Assembly: GCF_039655745.1 (NCBI RefSeq)
Contig: NZ_JBBYXI010000003.1
Location: 124,001 to 188,000 of the forward strand
Reading direction: 5' to 3'
DNA from: Hohaiivirga grylli
Lineage (GTDB): Bacteria; Pseudomonadota; Alphaproteobacteria; Rhizobiales; Beijerinckiaceae
Length of the DNA: 64,000 bases
In this document: one piece after another, positions 52,112 to 60,488 of the stretch
Layout: every line of letters starts with the position of its first letter
How positions within the stretch are numbered: the first letter of the stretch is position 1
Notes under the pieces: generated by a model
What the model was told of the DNA's origin: nothing
What the model saw: the letters and a program-made list of their open reading frames with translations, nothing else
Database searches by the model: none
Position numbers and translations under genes: made by a program

Positions 52112-52639
52112 GTGGGTAAGGCGGGTCATAGTTTACGGCAACAGATATCAGATTCTTTTGGGACGGAGTTCGTGAAGTCCGAAGCTTTTTCTTTTCTTTT
52201 TGAAGAGGGGATGGAGCTTGTCGAGGAGGCCGCCAATTACCTTGATGGTAAGGGTAAAATTGAAGCCTCTGCTCTTTCTCATGAACTATCTATGGCCTAT
52301 GCCAATGAAAGCGTACAGCTGACGGATCGTTTGGTTGAGATCACAAAATGGCTTCTTGCCCAGCGCGCCTTAGCTTATGGGACGGGTACAGAAGAGCACT
52401 CTTATATTTTAGGGCATTATGTCTCCAAATCATTGGAAGTCATAACAACACCTGTCAGCGTTTTTGATAATCTTCCTCAGGGTTTTCGTGAGTTGTGCGG
52501 TTTAACGGCACGCCTCTATTCCCGCGTCTGTCAGCTAGATCAGCTTATTTCAGAAGCTGAGGGAATGCGCTCGGTAATCGGTAATCCGGTTGCCGAACAG
52601 CATCAGATGATTGCGCAGGCTTTTGCTCATTCCCACTAA
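52112..52639 (+). CDS. DUF1465 family protein
   Basis: 175 residues, all-helical, matching alphaproteobacterial DUF1465 proteins: SEAFSFLFEEGMELVEEAANYLDGKG at the start and LYSRVCQLDQLI near the C-terminus. Function unknown; commonly reported near cell-cycle genes. GTG 52112 is chosen because AGGAG lies 9 bases upstream and the length then matches the family; GTG 52172 and an ATG-like longer frame at 52076 are alternatives. Confidence 0.8.
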   Translation: MGKAGHSLRQQISDSFGTEFVKSEAFSFLFEEGMELVEEAANYLDGKGKIEASALSHELSMAYANESVQLTDRLVEITKWLLAQRALAYGTGTEEHSYILGHYVSKSLEVITTPVSVFDNLPQGFRELCGLTARLYSRVCQLDQLISEAEGMRSVIGNPVAEQHQMIAQAFAHSH

Positions 52640-52656
52640 GAGATTTCTTGGTGCAA

Positions 52657-52687
52657 TAAAAAAGGCTCCGAAAACGGAGCCTTTTTT
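52657..52687. terminator. Bidirectional terminator between DUF1465 and rpmE
   Basis: AAAAAGGCTCCG / CGGAGCCTTTTT with an AAAA loop, flanked by A and T tracts; serves the two convergent genes. Confidence 0.9.
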
Positions 52688-52710
52688 TATTCTGTAATAG
52701 CGGAAAGAAA

Positions 52711-52950
52711 TTACTTCTTTGCACCGAAAGACAGATTACCAAAGCGGGAGTTGAAGCGAGAAACGCGACCACCGCGGTCGAGAAGCTGCTGTGTACCGCC
52801 TGTCCATGCAGGATGTGTGCTTGGATCGATGTCCAGATTCAGGACGTCGCCTTCCTTACCATAGGTAGAGCGTGTCATGTATTCTGTGCCATCTGTCATC
52901 ACAACCTTGATGAAGTGGTAGTCGGGATGATCGGTTTCTTTACGAGCCAT
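52711..52950 (-). CDS. rpmE: 50S ribosomal protein L31, cysteine-free
   Basis: 79 residues: HPDYHFIKVVMTDGTEYMTRSTYG, then DIDPSTHPAWTG and GGRVSRFNSRFG, the L31 signature. The zinc-coordinating cysteines of type-A L31 are absent, as is usual for alphaproteobacteria. ATG 52950 follows AGAAGGAAT. Divergent from the ABC exporter gene across a 334-bp gap. Confidence 0.95.
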   Translation of the reverse strand: MARKETDHPDYHFIKVVMTDGTEYMTRSTYGKEGDVLNLDIDPSTHPAWTGGTQQLLDRGGRVSRFNSRFGNLSFGAKK

Positions 52951-53284
52951 CGTTGTATTCCTTCTGAAGACCTTAGTATCTGCTTTTCTGGTTCAGAAAT
53001 GCATCTTACCGGCCGTTTGGCCCATAGCCGATCTGGCCGAGCCGTAATTCCTGATATCCGGTCAGGCATGGGTATAAATACCACATTCTTGTTCATCCTG
53101 ACTTTGGAGATTGAGGGGCTATAGCGCACTTAAAGCTCATGAACAAGGGCTAACGACCATACTATGGGCTTTTTTTATAAGTTCTCTATGTTTCTCGCTT
53201 TCGTAAGTTGTTTAAAGTCACTTTGTGTTTGGGGGGGGAGATGGCATAAAACAGCGATGATATTTGTGATTTAAGGATGCATTG
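52951..53284. other. Divergent intergenic region between rpmE and the ABC exporter gene
   Basis: 334 bp without a credible gene. Holds an 8-base G run at 53231-53238, about 45 bp ahead of the ABC gene start, a CpG-rich stretch near 53010-53060 and TTTTTTTATAA at 53170. Promoters for both flanking genes should lie here; I cannot place them with confidence. Confidence 0.5.
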
Positions 53285-55096
53285 ATGGTTGAGGAGCGTG
53301 GTAAGCAGAGAACTGGAAGGGTGCCTTTCAAAGCGCTTAAGCCACTATTACCTTTTGCTTTTCGCTATAAGGGCCAGATTGCGGCGGCAATGGTCGCCCT
53401 GTTTATCGCAACAGCAGCAACACTTGTTCTGCCTGTTGCCGCCCGTCAGGTTATTGATCACGGGTTCTCCCAGACGGATGGTGCAACAATTAATCTCTGG
53501 TTCTGCTTCCTGATGGCTGTTGTGACTGTTATGGCATTGGCCGGGGCGGTGCGTTACTATCTGGTGACATCACTGGGGGAACGTGTTGTTGCAGATCTGC
53601 GCAGTGCTGTTTTTGAGCATCTTGTCAGGCTTGATGCCGTCTTTTTCGATACGGTACGAAGTGGCGAAATAGTTTCCAGACTGACTGCCGATACCACACA
53701 GGTGAAGAGCGTATTCGGGGTTAGTTTATCAATTGCATTGCGCAGTGGCTTGTTATTCATTGGCACGGTCATCATGATGATCTGGACGAGCCCAAAGCTT
53801 TCGGCACTTGTCCTGATCGCCATTCCCCTCATTGTTCTGCCCCTAGTATTCTCTGGCCGCGCCGTACGTCGCCGATCACGTAATGCACAGGATCGACTGG
53901 CTGATGCTTCCGCTTTTGCCTCTGAAGCAATTTCATCTGTCAGGACAATGCAGGCCTTTGTGATGGAAAATACAACATCACAGAAATTCACAGATGCTGT
54001 TCAAGAAGCATTTAATGCAGCTAAAGCATCAATCAGTGCCAGGTCGCGTCTCGTTGCTGTTGGCATGTTTCTTGTCTGTGGCAGTGTTGTCGGCGTGCTT
54101 TGGTATGGTGCCCGTGATGTTCTGAATGGGGCAATGACAACCGGAGACCTTTCCCAGTTCGTCTTTTATGCTGTTCTTGGCGCCTCTTCGCTTGGCCAGA
54201 TATCAGAGGTTTATGGAGAGATTACGCAGGCTGCTGGTGCGGCAGAGCGATTATCTGAAATACTGGCAACAGAGGCAGAGATTACTGCACCTGTTAAACC
54301 TAGCGCAATGCCAGATAAGGCTGTGGGAACGCTCGCCTTTGAAAATGTAACTTTTGCCTATCCGGGGCGCACAGGGACAGACGTTCTCAAAAATATAAAT
54401 TTCTCAGTGAATGCTGGAGAGCGTATTGCTCTGGTTGGCCGATCAGGTGCAGGAAAGAGCACAATCTTCCAGCTTCTCCTTCGGTTCTATGATCCGCAGC
54501 AGGGTGTGATCAAAGTTGATGATATTGCTATCAAATATGTTGAGCCAGCAGCTTTGAGAAAGCATATTGCTCTGGTTGCTCAAGACCCTGTTATTTTTGC
54601 AGCTAGTATTGCCGATAATATTGCCTATGGCATAACCGACCGTGTTCCATCACGCGAAGAGATTAAAGAAGCTGCTAAACTTGCTGCCGCTGCTGACTTC
54701 ATTGAGCAGATGCCTGAAGGCTATGACACCATGATAGGTGAGCGCGGAATTGACCTCTCCGGCGGGCAGCGTCAACGTATCAGTATTGCACGCGCTCTTT
54801 TGAAGAATGCCCCAATCCTATTACTGGATGAGGCGACGTCAGCGCTTGATTCAGAAAGTGAGCAACAGATTCAGAAAGCTCTGAACCATCTGATGATAGG
54901 ACGTACAACACTTGTAATTGCGCATAGGCTTGCCACAATAAGATCAGTTGATCGTATTCTTGTACTTGAGCAGGGTAGAATTGTTGAAGAGGGTGAGCAT
55001 CAGGTGCTTATTAAACGTAAAGGTTTATATGCGCATTTAGCTCAAATGCAGTTTGGAGATGGAAAAGAACATCTTTCTCTATCAAATGAGGTTTGA
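53285..55096 (+). CDS. ABC exporter half-transporter (MsbA/lipid flippase-like)
   Basis: 603 residues: six-helix membrane domain (about 20-310, FAFRYKGQIAAAMVALFIATAA...), then an ATP-binding cassette with Walker A GRSGAGKST (about 384-392), signature LSGGQRQR (about 491), Walker B ILLLDEATSALDSE (about 511) and the H-loop HRLATIRSVD. Homodimeric exporters of this type carry lipids, peptides or drugs; lipid A core (MsbA-like) is a guess. ATG 53285 with AAGGA upstream is used. Followed on the same strand, 95 bp later, by a glycosyltransferase-like gene. Confidence 0.9.
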   Translation: MVEERGKQRTGRVPFKALKPLLPFAFRYKGQIAAAMVALFIATAATLVLPVAARQVIDHGFSQTDGATINLWFCFLMAVVTVMALAGAVRYYLVTSLGERVVADLRSAVFEHLVRLDAVFFDTVRSGEIVSRLTADTTQVKSVFGVSLSIALRSGLLFIGTVIMMIWTSPKLSALVLIAIPLIVLPLVFSGRAVRRRSRNAQDRLADASAFASEAISSVRTMQAFVMENTTSQKFTDAVQEAFNAAKASISARSRLVAVGMFLVCGSVVGVLWYGARDVLNGAMTTGDLSQFVFYAVLGASSLGQISEVYGEITQAAGAAERLSEILATEAEITAPVKPSAMPDKAVGTLAFENVTFAYPGRTGTDVLKNINFSVNAGERIALVGRSGAGKSTIFQLLLRFYDPQQGVIKVDDIAIKYVEPAALRKHIALVAQDPVIFAASIADNIAYGITDRVPSREEIKEAAKLAAAADFIEQMPEGYDTMIGERGIDLSGGQRQRISIARALLKNAPILLLDEATSALDSESEQQIQKALNHLMIGRTTLVIAHRLATIRSVDRILVLEQGRIVEEGEHQVLIKRKGLYAHLAQMQFGDGKEHLSLSNEV

Positions 55097-55191
55097 GAAT
55101 TGTATAATGCAAATGGTTATAGGGATTATCTTGTTATTTTTATTTAGATAATCATTTAACCAAGAATAATTTAATCGGAAAAGATTACGGC

Positions 55192-56547
55192 ATGGGAAAA
55201 AAAGATAAGAGAATACTTATAACAACAAACCACATGTCAAATTTTGCCGGTTCAGAGATCGTTGCTCTAGAAATTGCAGAAGCTTTTATTCTTAAAGGTT
55301 TCAAAGCTGATATATATGCAAATTATACTGGCTCTCCTATGAAGGAAGAGGCCATTAAGAGCGGTGTGCGCCTTCTATCTGACGAGCCTTATCCAAATCC
55401 TTTTGATTATGATATTATTTGGTCTCAGCATCATGTTTTGCCGATTTTACTAGGTGGAAACATAAAGAATGGTTTGAAAAAGCCTTATTTTGTATATACG
55501 CACTTATCTCCTTATCAACCTTTTGAAGTTGTCGGGGTCTTTTCTGAAAGGCTTCTGGCAGATCGTTATTTTTTAAATAGTCTTGAAGTTAAAAATGCAT
55601 TTGAAAAATTTAAGCTTGATGATGATAAAATAGTAATTTTTTATAATGCGGCGCCTGTAAAATTTTTTGATATAGAAAAACAGAAAAATGAAAAGCTAAA
55701 TAATATTGCAGTTATTAGTAATCATCTTCCAGAAGAGTTACTTAAAGCTATTGATATTTGTAAAGATCGTTATGGAGTTGAATTTAAGATTTATGGTAGC
55801 CAAAATCAGGTAGTACGCATTGAACCTGAGCATCTGGAAGAAGTAGATGCGGTTATTTCAATAGGTAAGTCTGTTCAATATGCGATTGCTGCAAGCAGAC
55901 CAGTTTATTGTTATGATCATTTTGGTGGACCTGGCTGGCTAACCCTTGAAAATTACAAACTTGCTGGAGACATGAATTACTCTGGCCGATGTACAAATAG
56001 GAAAATCTCGGCAGAAGAAATTGCGGCTGAAATAATATCTGGTTTTGCCACTGCTTTTAGCGATATCAACGTAATCCGGGATAATACGCTTCAGAAATAT
56101 AATTTAGATACGTATGTTGATGACCTAATTAAGGCTGCTACTGAACGTGATGTAATCTTAAAGTCTTTTGGAGAGGAAGAGCTCGCTATCTTAGAGTCTG
56201 AAAGAAATATAGCAGCACTGATTGCTCAGGAAAGCAGACATATTCAGGATTTAAGACTTATTATTCAACATATTGAAGCCCTTATCCATCAAAAAGACGG
56301 GCAGCTTCAAGAGAAAGCTATTTTGATCAATGAATTTGAGCATGAGAGGGGCAAAGTCATTGAGACATTGTTAGCGTTGGATAATAAAGAGCGTTCATTA
56401 ATTGGGCATGAAGTGACAATACAAAAAGAAATTGCCAATTTAATGAAGACAGTATCACAGCTTGAAAGTACTGTTGCTAAAATGCGTGCCAGCACGTCAT
56501 GGAGATTAACTGCTCCGCTTCGGAAGGTGATGGCATTATTCAAGTAA
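55192..56547 (+). CDS. Glycosyltransferase-like protein with C-terminal coiled coil, AT-rich
   Basis: 451 residues. The first 300 show GT-B-like features (RILITTNHMSNFAGSEIVALEIAEAF near the start, then KPYFVYTHLSPYQPFEV and AIAASRPVYCYDHFGGPGWL), but no clean donor-site consensus. Residues about 320-435 form a long charged coiled coil (IAALIAQESRHIQDLRL...), closed by STSWRLTAPLR, a tail motif often seen in surface-polysaccharide glycosyltransferases. Base composition is visibly more AT-rich than the neighbours, with many AAA/AAT/TTT codons, suggesting transfer. Exact sugar unknown. Confidence 0.62.
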   Translation: MGKKDKRILITTNHMSNFAGSEIVALEIAEAFILKGFKADIYANYTGSPMKEEAIKSGVRLLSDEPYPNPFDYDIIWSQHHVLPILLGGNIKNGLKKPYFVYTHLSPYQPFEVVGVFSERLLADRYFLNSLEVKNAFEKFKLDDDKIVIFYNAAPVKFFDIEKQKNEKLNNIAVISNHLPEELLKAIDICKDRYGVEFKIYGSQNQVVRIEPEHLEEVDAVISIGKSVQYAIAASRPVYCYDHFGGPGWLTLENYKLAGDMNYSGRCTNRKISAEEIAAEIISGFATAFSDINVIRDNTLQKYNLDTYVDDLIKAATERDVILKSFGEEELAILESERNIAALIAQESRHIQDLRLIIQHIEALIHQKDGQLQEKAILINEFEHERGKVIETLLALDNKERSLIGHEVTIQKEIANLMKTVSQLESTVAKMRASTSWRLTAPLRKVMALFK

Positions 56548-56550
56548 TAA

Positions 56551-56577
56551 GGGCAGCAAAAGTAATCTTACTGCCCA
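56551..56577 (+). terminator. Weak terminator-like hairpin after the glycosyltransferase gene
   Basis: GGGCAG / CTGCCC with a 14-base loop, immediately 3 bp after the stop, then ATTAATTC; lacks a strong T run. Confidence 0.4.
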
Positions 56578-56593
56578 TTAATTCACTCGATAA

Positions 56594-57379
56594 TCAGGCC
56601 TTTAAAAGCTTTAAAAGCTCACGGTATATATACTCATTCCCACATACGACGGATTTGGCGCCGAAGATGTCTGCGCCGCCTTCTGCATTGCTGACATAGC
56701 CACCGGCTTCGCGCAGCAGAATGAGACCAGCTGCCATATCCCATGAGTGGAGATTACGCTCCCAGAAGCCGTCCGCGCGACCGCAGGCAACATAGGCCAT
56801 GTCAAGGGCTGCTGAGCCGCTGCGGCGCATGCCACCACATAGCGGCATGATAGCTGCCAGTTCACGGAAGAACTGACGATGATCGCCACGGTTAATGTGG
56901 GGGAGGCCGCAGATAATCAGGGCGTCGACCAGATCTCTACGTGCTGAAACGCGCAGGCGACGGTTATTGACGAATGCGCCCTTGCCCTTTTCTGCGATAA
57001 AAAGCTCATCCTTAATCGGGTCATATATAACACCGGCAACAATCTGGCCTTCACGCTCGAGGCCGACTGAAATGGCAAAATGTGGTAAGCCATGAAGGAA
57101 GTTTGTTGTGCCATCGAGAGGATCAATATGCCAGCAATGGCTCTTGTCAGCCCCTTCAATCACACCCTGTTCTTCCATAATGAAGCCATAACCAGGACGT
57201 GACTTTTCCAGTGCTTCACGAAGAATTTGTTCAGCTTTACGGTCTGCTGCAGAAACGAAGTCACCCGGGCCTTTGCGGGAGACCTGCAGGTTTTCGACTT
57301 CACCGAAATCGCGCTTTAAAGAGCGAGCCGCTTTCATCACTGCATCAGTCATGACAGTCATAAGTGGTGAGCGGATCAT
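56594..57379 (-). CDS. suhB: Inositol-1-monophosphatase family protein (SuhB)
   Basis: 261 residues. Metal-binding signatures IMEEQGVI, HIDPLDGTTNFLHGLPHFA and SWDMAAGLILLREAGGYVS are all present. SuhB dephosphorylates inositol-1-phosphate and, in E. coli, also takes part in rRNA antitermination. It is the second IMPase-family gene here; motif order and length fit SuhB rather than HisN. ATG 57379 is preceded by AAGGAAG. Downstream of the Sel1 gene on the same strand, 113 bp away. Confidence 0.9.
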   Translation of the reverse strand: MIRSPLMTVMTDAVMKAARSLKRDFGEVENLQVSRKGPGDFVSAADRKAEQILREALEKSRPGYGFIMEEQGVIEGADKSHCWHIDPLDGTTNFLHGLPHFAISVGLEREGQIVAGVIYDPIKDELFIAEKGKGAFVNNRRLRVSARRDLVDALIICGLPHINRGDHRQFFRELAAIMPLCGGMRRSGSAALDMAYVACGRADGFWERNLHSWDMAAGLILLREAGGYVSNAEGGADIFGAKSVVCGNEYIYRELLKLLKA

Positions 57380-57492
57380 CGGGAACTTCCTTCGTTTTTC
57401 TATTCAGTAGATGTATTAATCTAGGTGATGGCCTGTAACCACCTGTGCGTCAAGCCTTGGATGGTAGGGCAGTCCAAATAATTTTGATATTG

Positions 57493-58425
57493 CTATGACT
57501 CTGAAGCCGCACGTTCGCGCATAATCCGCTCGGCACGGGCCTGATCATCTCTTGAGAGATCGCGTAAATCTGCATCAAGCCACGCGTCTGCCAAACCTTT
57601 AGAGGCAGCCAGCATGTGCCAGCTTGCAGCTTCAACTTTATCTTGTGGCACGCCTCGTCCAACAGCATACAGACGGGCTAGCCTGTTTTGTGCAATTGCG
57701 TTGCCCTTATAGGCCGCACGCTTGAAATACTTGGCTGCAAGCTCTGCATTTGCAGGCATTCCCTCGCCCTTATAGGCGAGAATGGCATATTCTACTTCAC
57801 CCGCAATGCTGCCATTGTCAGCTGCACGTAAAAACCATTTTGCGGCTTCTTCAGAGTTTTTCTCAAGCCCGCGACCTTGAAGGTAAAGGAAGCCCAAAGC
57901 GTGCTGTGCATCGGGGATGTCAGCCTCTGCCGCCTTTTGAAAAAGCATGGCGGCATGGGCAATCTCAACCGGACTGTCGGACGAAATCATAATCAGGCCA
58001 AGATTATAGGCAGCGAGGGCATTGCCTTTTCCTGCTGATTTTTCGAGCAGAATTTTTCCACGCGCCGCATCTCTTGGAACCCCGATTCCCTCGTACATCA
58101 TCAGGCCAAGGATGGACATGGCATGCGGGTCATTGAGCTGGGCTGCCTTATCATACCAGTCTGCTGCAATCTTAGGGTTTGCCGGAACGCCAAGGCCCTG
58201 ACTGTATATCTCTCCCAGCAGTGTCATCGCAGCTGCATCTTTAGGCTGCTTTTTGAGGCGTTCCTCTGCTTCTTTCTTCGCTGTCAGGAAGAAACCGCGT
58301 TGGTACGCACCATAAGCAAGATCAGGCTTCAAGGCATGTGATACGGCAGGTTTGGGCTGTGCGAGGGCAGGCAGGCACCCTAAAGCCAATAGTGTTGTCG
58401 CAATAACAAGCCGTTTCATTACCAT
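57493..58425 (-). CDS. Exported Sel1-repeat protein
   Basis: 310 residues. Signal peptide VIATTLLALGCLPALAQP (residues 5-22), then six or seven Sel1-like repeats (about 45-285), each with the pattern A...W..KAA..G...A...LG..Y..G.GV, for example AADWYDKAAQLNDPHAMSIL and AKWFLRAADNGSIAGEVEYA. Sel1 proteins are periplasmic or secreted scaffolds, often controlling exopolysaccharide or stress pathways; here the partner is unknown. Start follows the ThiE-like gene stop by 2 bp, so the two are coupled. Confidence 0.88.
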   Translation of the reverse strand: MVMKRLVIATTLLALGCLPALAQPKPAVSHALKPDLAYGAYQRGFFLTAKKEAEERLKKQPKDAAAMTLLGEIYSQGLGVPANPKIAADWYDKAAQLNDPHAMSILGLMMYEGIGVPRDAARGKILLEKSAGKGNALAAYNLGLIMISSDSPVEIAHAAMLFQKAAEADIPDAQHALGFLYLQGRGLEKNSEEAAKWFLRAADNGSIAGEVEYAILAYKGEGMPANAELAAKYFKRAAYKGNAIAQNRLARLYAVGRGVPQDKVEAASWHMLAASKGLADAWLDADLRDLSRDDQARAERIMRERAASES

Positions 58426-58427
58426 AT

Positions 58428-59093
58428 TTATTCTGCCTGTGATGCTGCAACTTGTTCAAGTGTCTTACAGGCTGACTTTATTGCCTTGGAAAGATCATCT
58501 TTGGACTTTGCCCAGATGCTATCTGGTAATGCTATGAATTCCGCACCGGTCATCGCCATTTGTTCAATGCTGTCGTCCGTGCTAGCGAAAACAACACAAG
58601 GTGTTTCAAAAATTTCGGCCCACCAGGTTGCGCGTTCTGTGATGGCTTCAGAAGGAGGAGTGAAGCCGTCAGGTCTGGGTTCGCCAAACATGATATAATC
58701 AGCACCCATTTCCCCGGCGAACATGGCATCATCACGGCTACGCAGATTGCCGACACCAAGACTTCTCTCGCCTTTCAGGCGGTCAACCAGATTTCTGAAT
58801 TCTTCCTGATCATAGTTGACATGAATACCATCGGCGCCACCACGGGCCGCAATGGTGACAATGTCACTGGTATCACTTTCTTCGAGGGCAACCATAACAG
58901 CAGCATCATGCCTCTGGATGATAGGAGCCAGAATCTTCAGTCTGTTGATCTGCGTTCTCTCGTCAGCAACAGCAAGACGTACCATGACAGCAGCAATGTC
59001 TCCTGCAGAGCATGCGGCATCCAGTATCTCACTGAATTGTGAGGGGGCTTCAATGAGAGGCGTAATCAGATAAAGACGGGAGATACTATTCAT
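58428..59093 (-). CDS. Thiamine phosphate synthase-like (ThiE/TenI-fold) protein, motifs altered
   Basis: 221 residues with a TIM-barrel pattern of the ThiE family: RLYLITPLIEAPSQFSE, GGADGIHVNYDQEE, RSLGVGNLRSRDDAMFAGEMGADYIMFGEP and GAEFIALPDSIW. However, typical ThiE motifs are changed: the substrate loop QLR.K appears as MVRLAVAD, the usual ND after strand 3 is VALEES, and GVHLGQ is GIHVNY. The protein may have lost or changed activity. Located between fba and a Sel1 gene. No other thiamine gene is visible. Confidence 0.72.
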   Translation of the reverse strand: MNSISRLYLITPLIEAPSQFSEILDAACSAGDIAAVMVRLAVADERTQINRLKILAPIIQRHDAAVMVALEESDTSDIVTIAARGGADGIHVNYDQEEFRNLVDRLKGERSLGVGNLRSRDDAMFAGEMGADYIMFGEPRPDGFTPPSEAITERATWWAEIFETPCVVFASTDDSIEQMAMTGAEFIALPDSIWAKSKDDLSKAIKSACKTLEQVAASQAE

Positions 59094-59208
59094 CGGGGCT
59101 TTCTATCGAACCATCATGGTGTGAATACCATACCATAAAGTAGAATCTGGGTATCCTGTGATCAACCAAAATACCATTAAATATTGTTCATGGTGTAAAA
59201 CAGGTCTC

Positions 59209-59251
59209 TTAAAAAACTAACAAGCCGGTACATTTTAAATGCACCGGCTTG
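59209..59251 (-). terminator. Terminator after fba
   Basis: CAAGCCGGT / ACCGGCTTG on the minus strand, followed by TTAGTTTTTTAAG; 24 bp beyond the fba stop. Confidence 0.75.
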
Positions 59252-59275
59252 GGAAAACCTAAAAATGGTTAGTCA

Positions 59276-60343
59276 TCAGCCGTTGATTTTTGGATCAAGT
59301 GAGCCGTTTGCGTAACGCTTCGCCATTTCTGAAAGCGGGACAGGCTTAATCTTGTCAGCCCATCCTGCTGTTCCAAAAGCTTCAAAACGATCTTTACAGA
59401 GCTTTGTCATGGCATCCATAGCGGGTTTGAGATATTTGCGCGGATCAAACTCGCCACGATTCTCAGACAGAACGCGTCTGATCTGACCTGTCATGGCCAT
59501 GCGGTTATCTGTATCAATATTGACCTTGCGGACGCCGTTTTTAATACCGCGCTGAATTTCTTCAACCGGAACACCCCAGGTCTGGGGCATCTCACCACCG
59601 TATTGGTTGATGATTTCCTGCAGATCCTGTGGAACTGATGAAGAACCATGCATGACAAGGTGCGTGTTTGGCAGAAGCTGGTGGATTTTTTCAATCACGC
59701 CCATTGCCAGAATATCGCCATCAGGCTTGCGGGTGAATTTATAGGCACCGTGTGACGTACCCATGGCAATTGCAAGCGCGTCAACTTTAGTCTTTTTAAC
59801 AAAATCGACGGCCTGCTGTGGGTCTGTCAGGAGCTGATCGTGAGACAGGACGCCTTCTGCGCCATGGCCATCTTCCTGATCCCCCATGCCGGTTTCAAGT
59901 GAACCAAGAACGCCAAGCTCACCCTCAACAGATACGCCACCGAAGTGGGCCATCTCTGTCACACTCTTTGTGACATCAACGTTATATTCATATGAGGCAG
60001 GTGTTTTTCCGTCGGCTTCAAGTGAGCCATCCATCATGACAGATGTAAAGCCGGATTGAATAGCAGTCAGGCAGGTTGTCGGGCCATTGCCGTGATCAAG
60101 GTGCATACAAATTGGAATATGCGGATAGATCTCGACCAGGGCATCAATCATCTTTGCCAGCATGATATCATTGGCATACTGACGGGCGCCACGGCTGGCC
60201 TGAATGATGAGTGGTGCGTTACAGGCATCTGCCGCTGCTGCGATGGCAAGCCCCTGTTCCATGTTATTGATGTTGAATGCAGGTACACCGTACGAGTGTT
60301 CTGCAGCATGGTCCAGAAGTTGTCTCAGGGTAATACGGGCCAT
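59276..60343 (-). CDS. fba: Class II fructose-bisphosphate aldolase
   Basis: Cleaves fructose-1,6-bisphosphate to DHAP and glyceraldehyde-3-phosphate (zinc-dependent). 355 residues of the class II B / Calvin-cycle subtype: GVPAFNINNMEQG, zinc ligands in MHLDHGNG and GTSHGAYKF, VEGELGVLGSLETGMGDQEDG and DTDNRMAMTG. Part of the tkt-gap-pgk-fba cluster. ATG 60343 is the start. Confidence 0.95.
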   Translation of the reverse strand: MARITLRQLLDHAAEHSYGVPAFNINNMEQGLAIAAAADACNAPLIIQASRGARQYANDIMLAKMIDALVEIYPHIPICMHLDHGNGPTTCLTAIQSGFTSVMMDGSLEADGKTPASYEYNVDVTKSVTEMAHFGGVSVEGELGVLGSLETGMGDQEDGHGAEGVLSHDQLLTDPQQAVDFVKKTKVDALAIAMGTSHGAYKFTRKPDGDILAMGVIEKIHQLLPNTHLVMHGSSSVPQDLQEIINQYGGEMPQTWGVPVEEIQRGIKNGVRKVNIDTDNRMAMTGQIRRVLSENRGEFDPRKYLKPAMDAMTKLCKDRFEAFGTAGWADKIKPVPLSEMAKRYANGSLDPKING

Positions 60344-60433
60344 AGCAATTCCTCACAAATGCAAGTCATTCGTCATACCGTTGCTTCAGAGACTGGATTG
60401 GTCATGCTGAATGCCGGCTAAGTTTCTAATAGA

Positions 60434-60466
60434 CAAAAAAAACCGCCAGCGATAGCGCTGGCGGTT
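60434..60466 (-). terminator. Terminator after pgk
   Basis: AACCGCCAGCG / CGCTGGCGGTT with a 4-base loop; followed by TTTTTT on the minus strand. Located between pgk and fba. Confidence 0.9.
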
Positions 60467-60488
60467 AAAACTTGGGTAGTGGTCTGGT

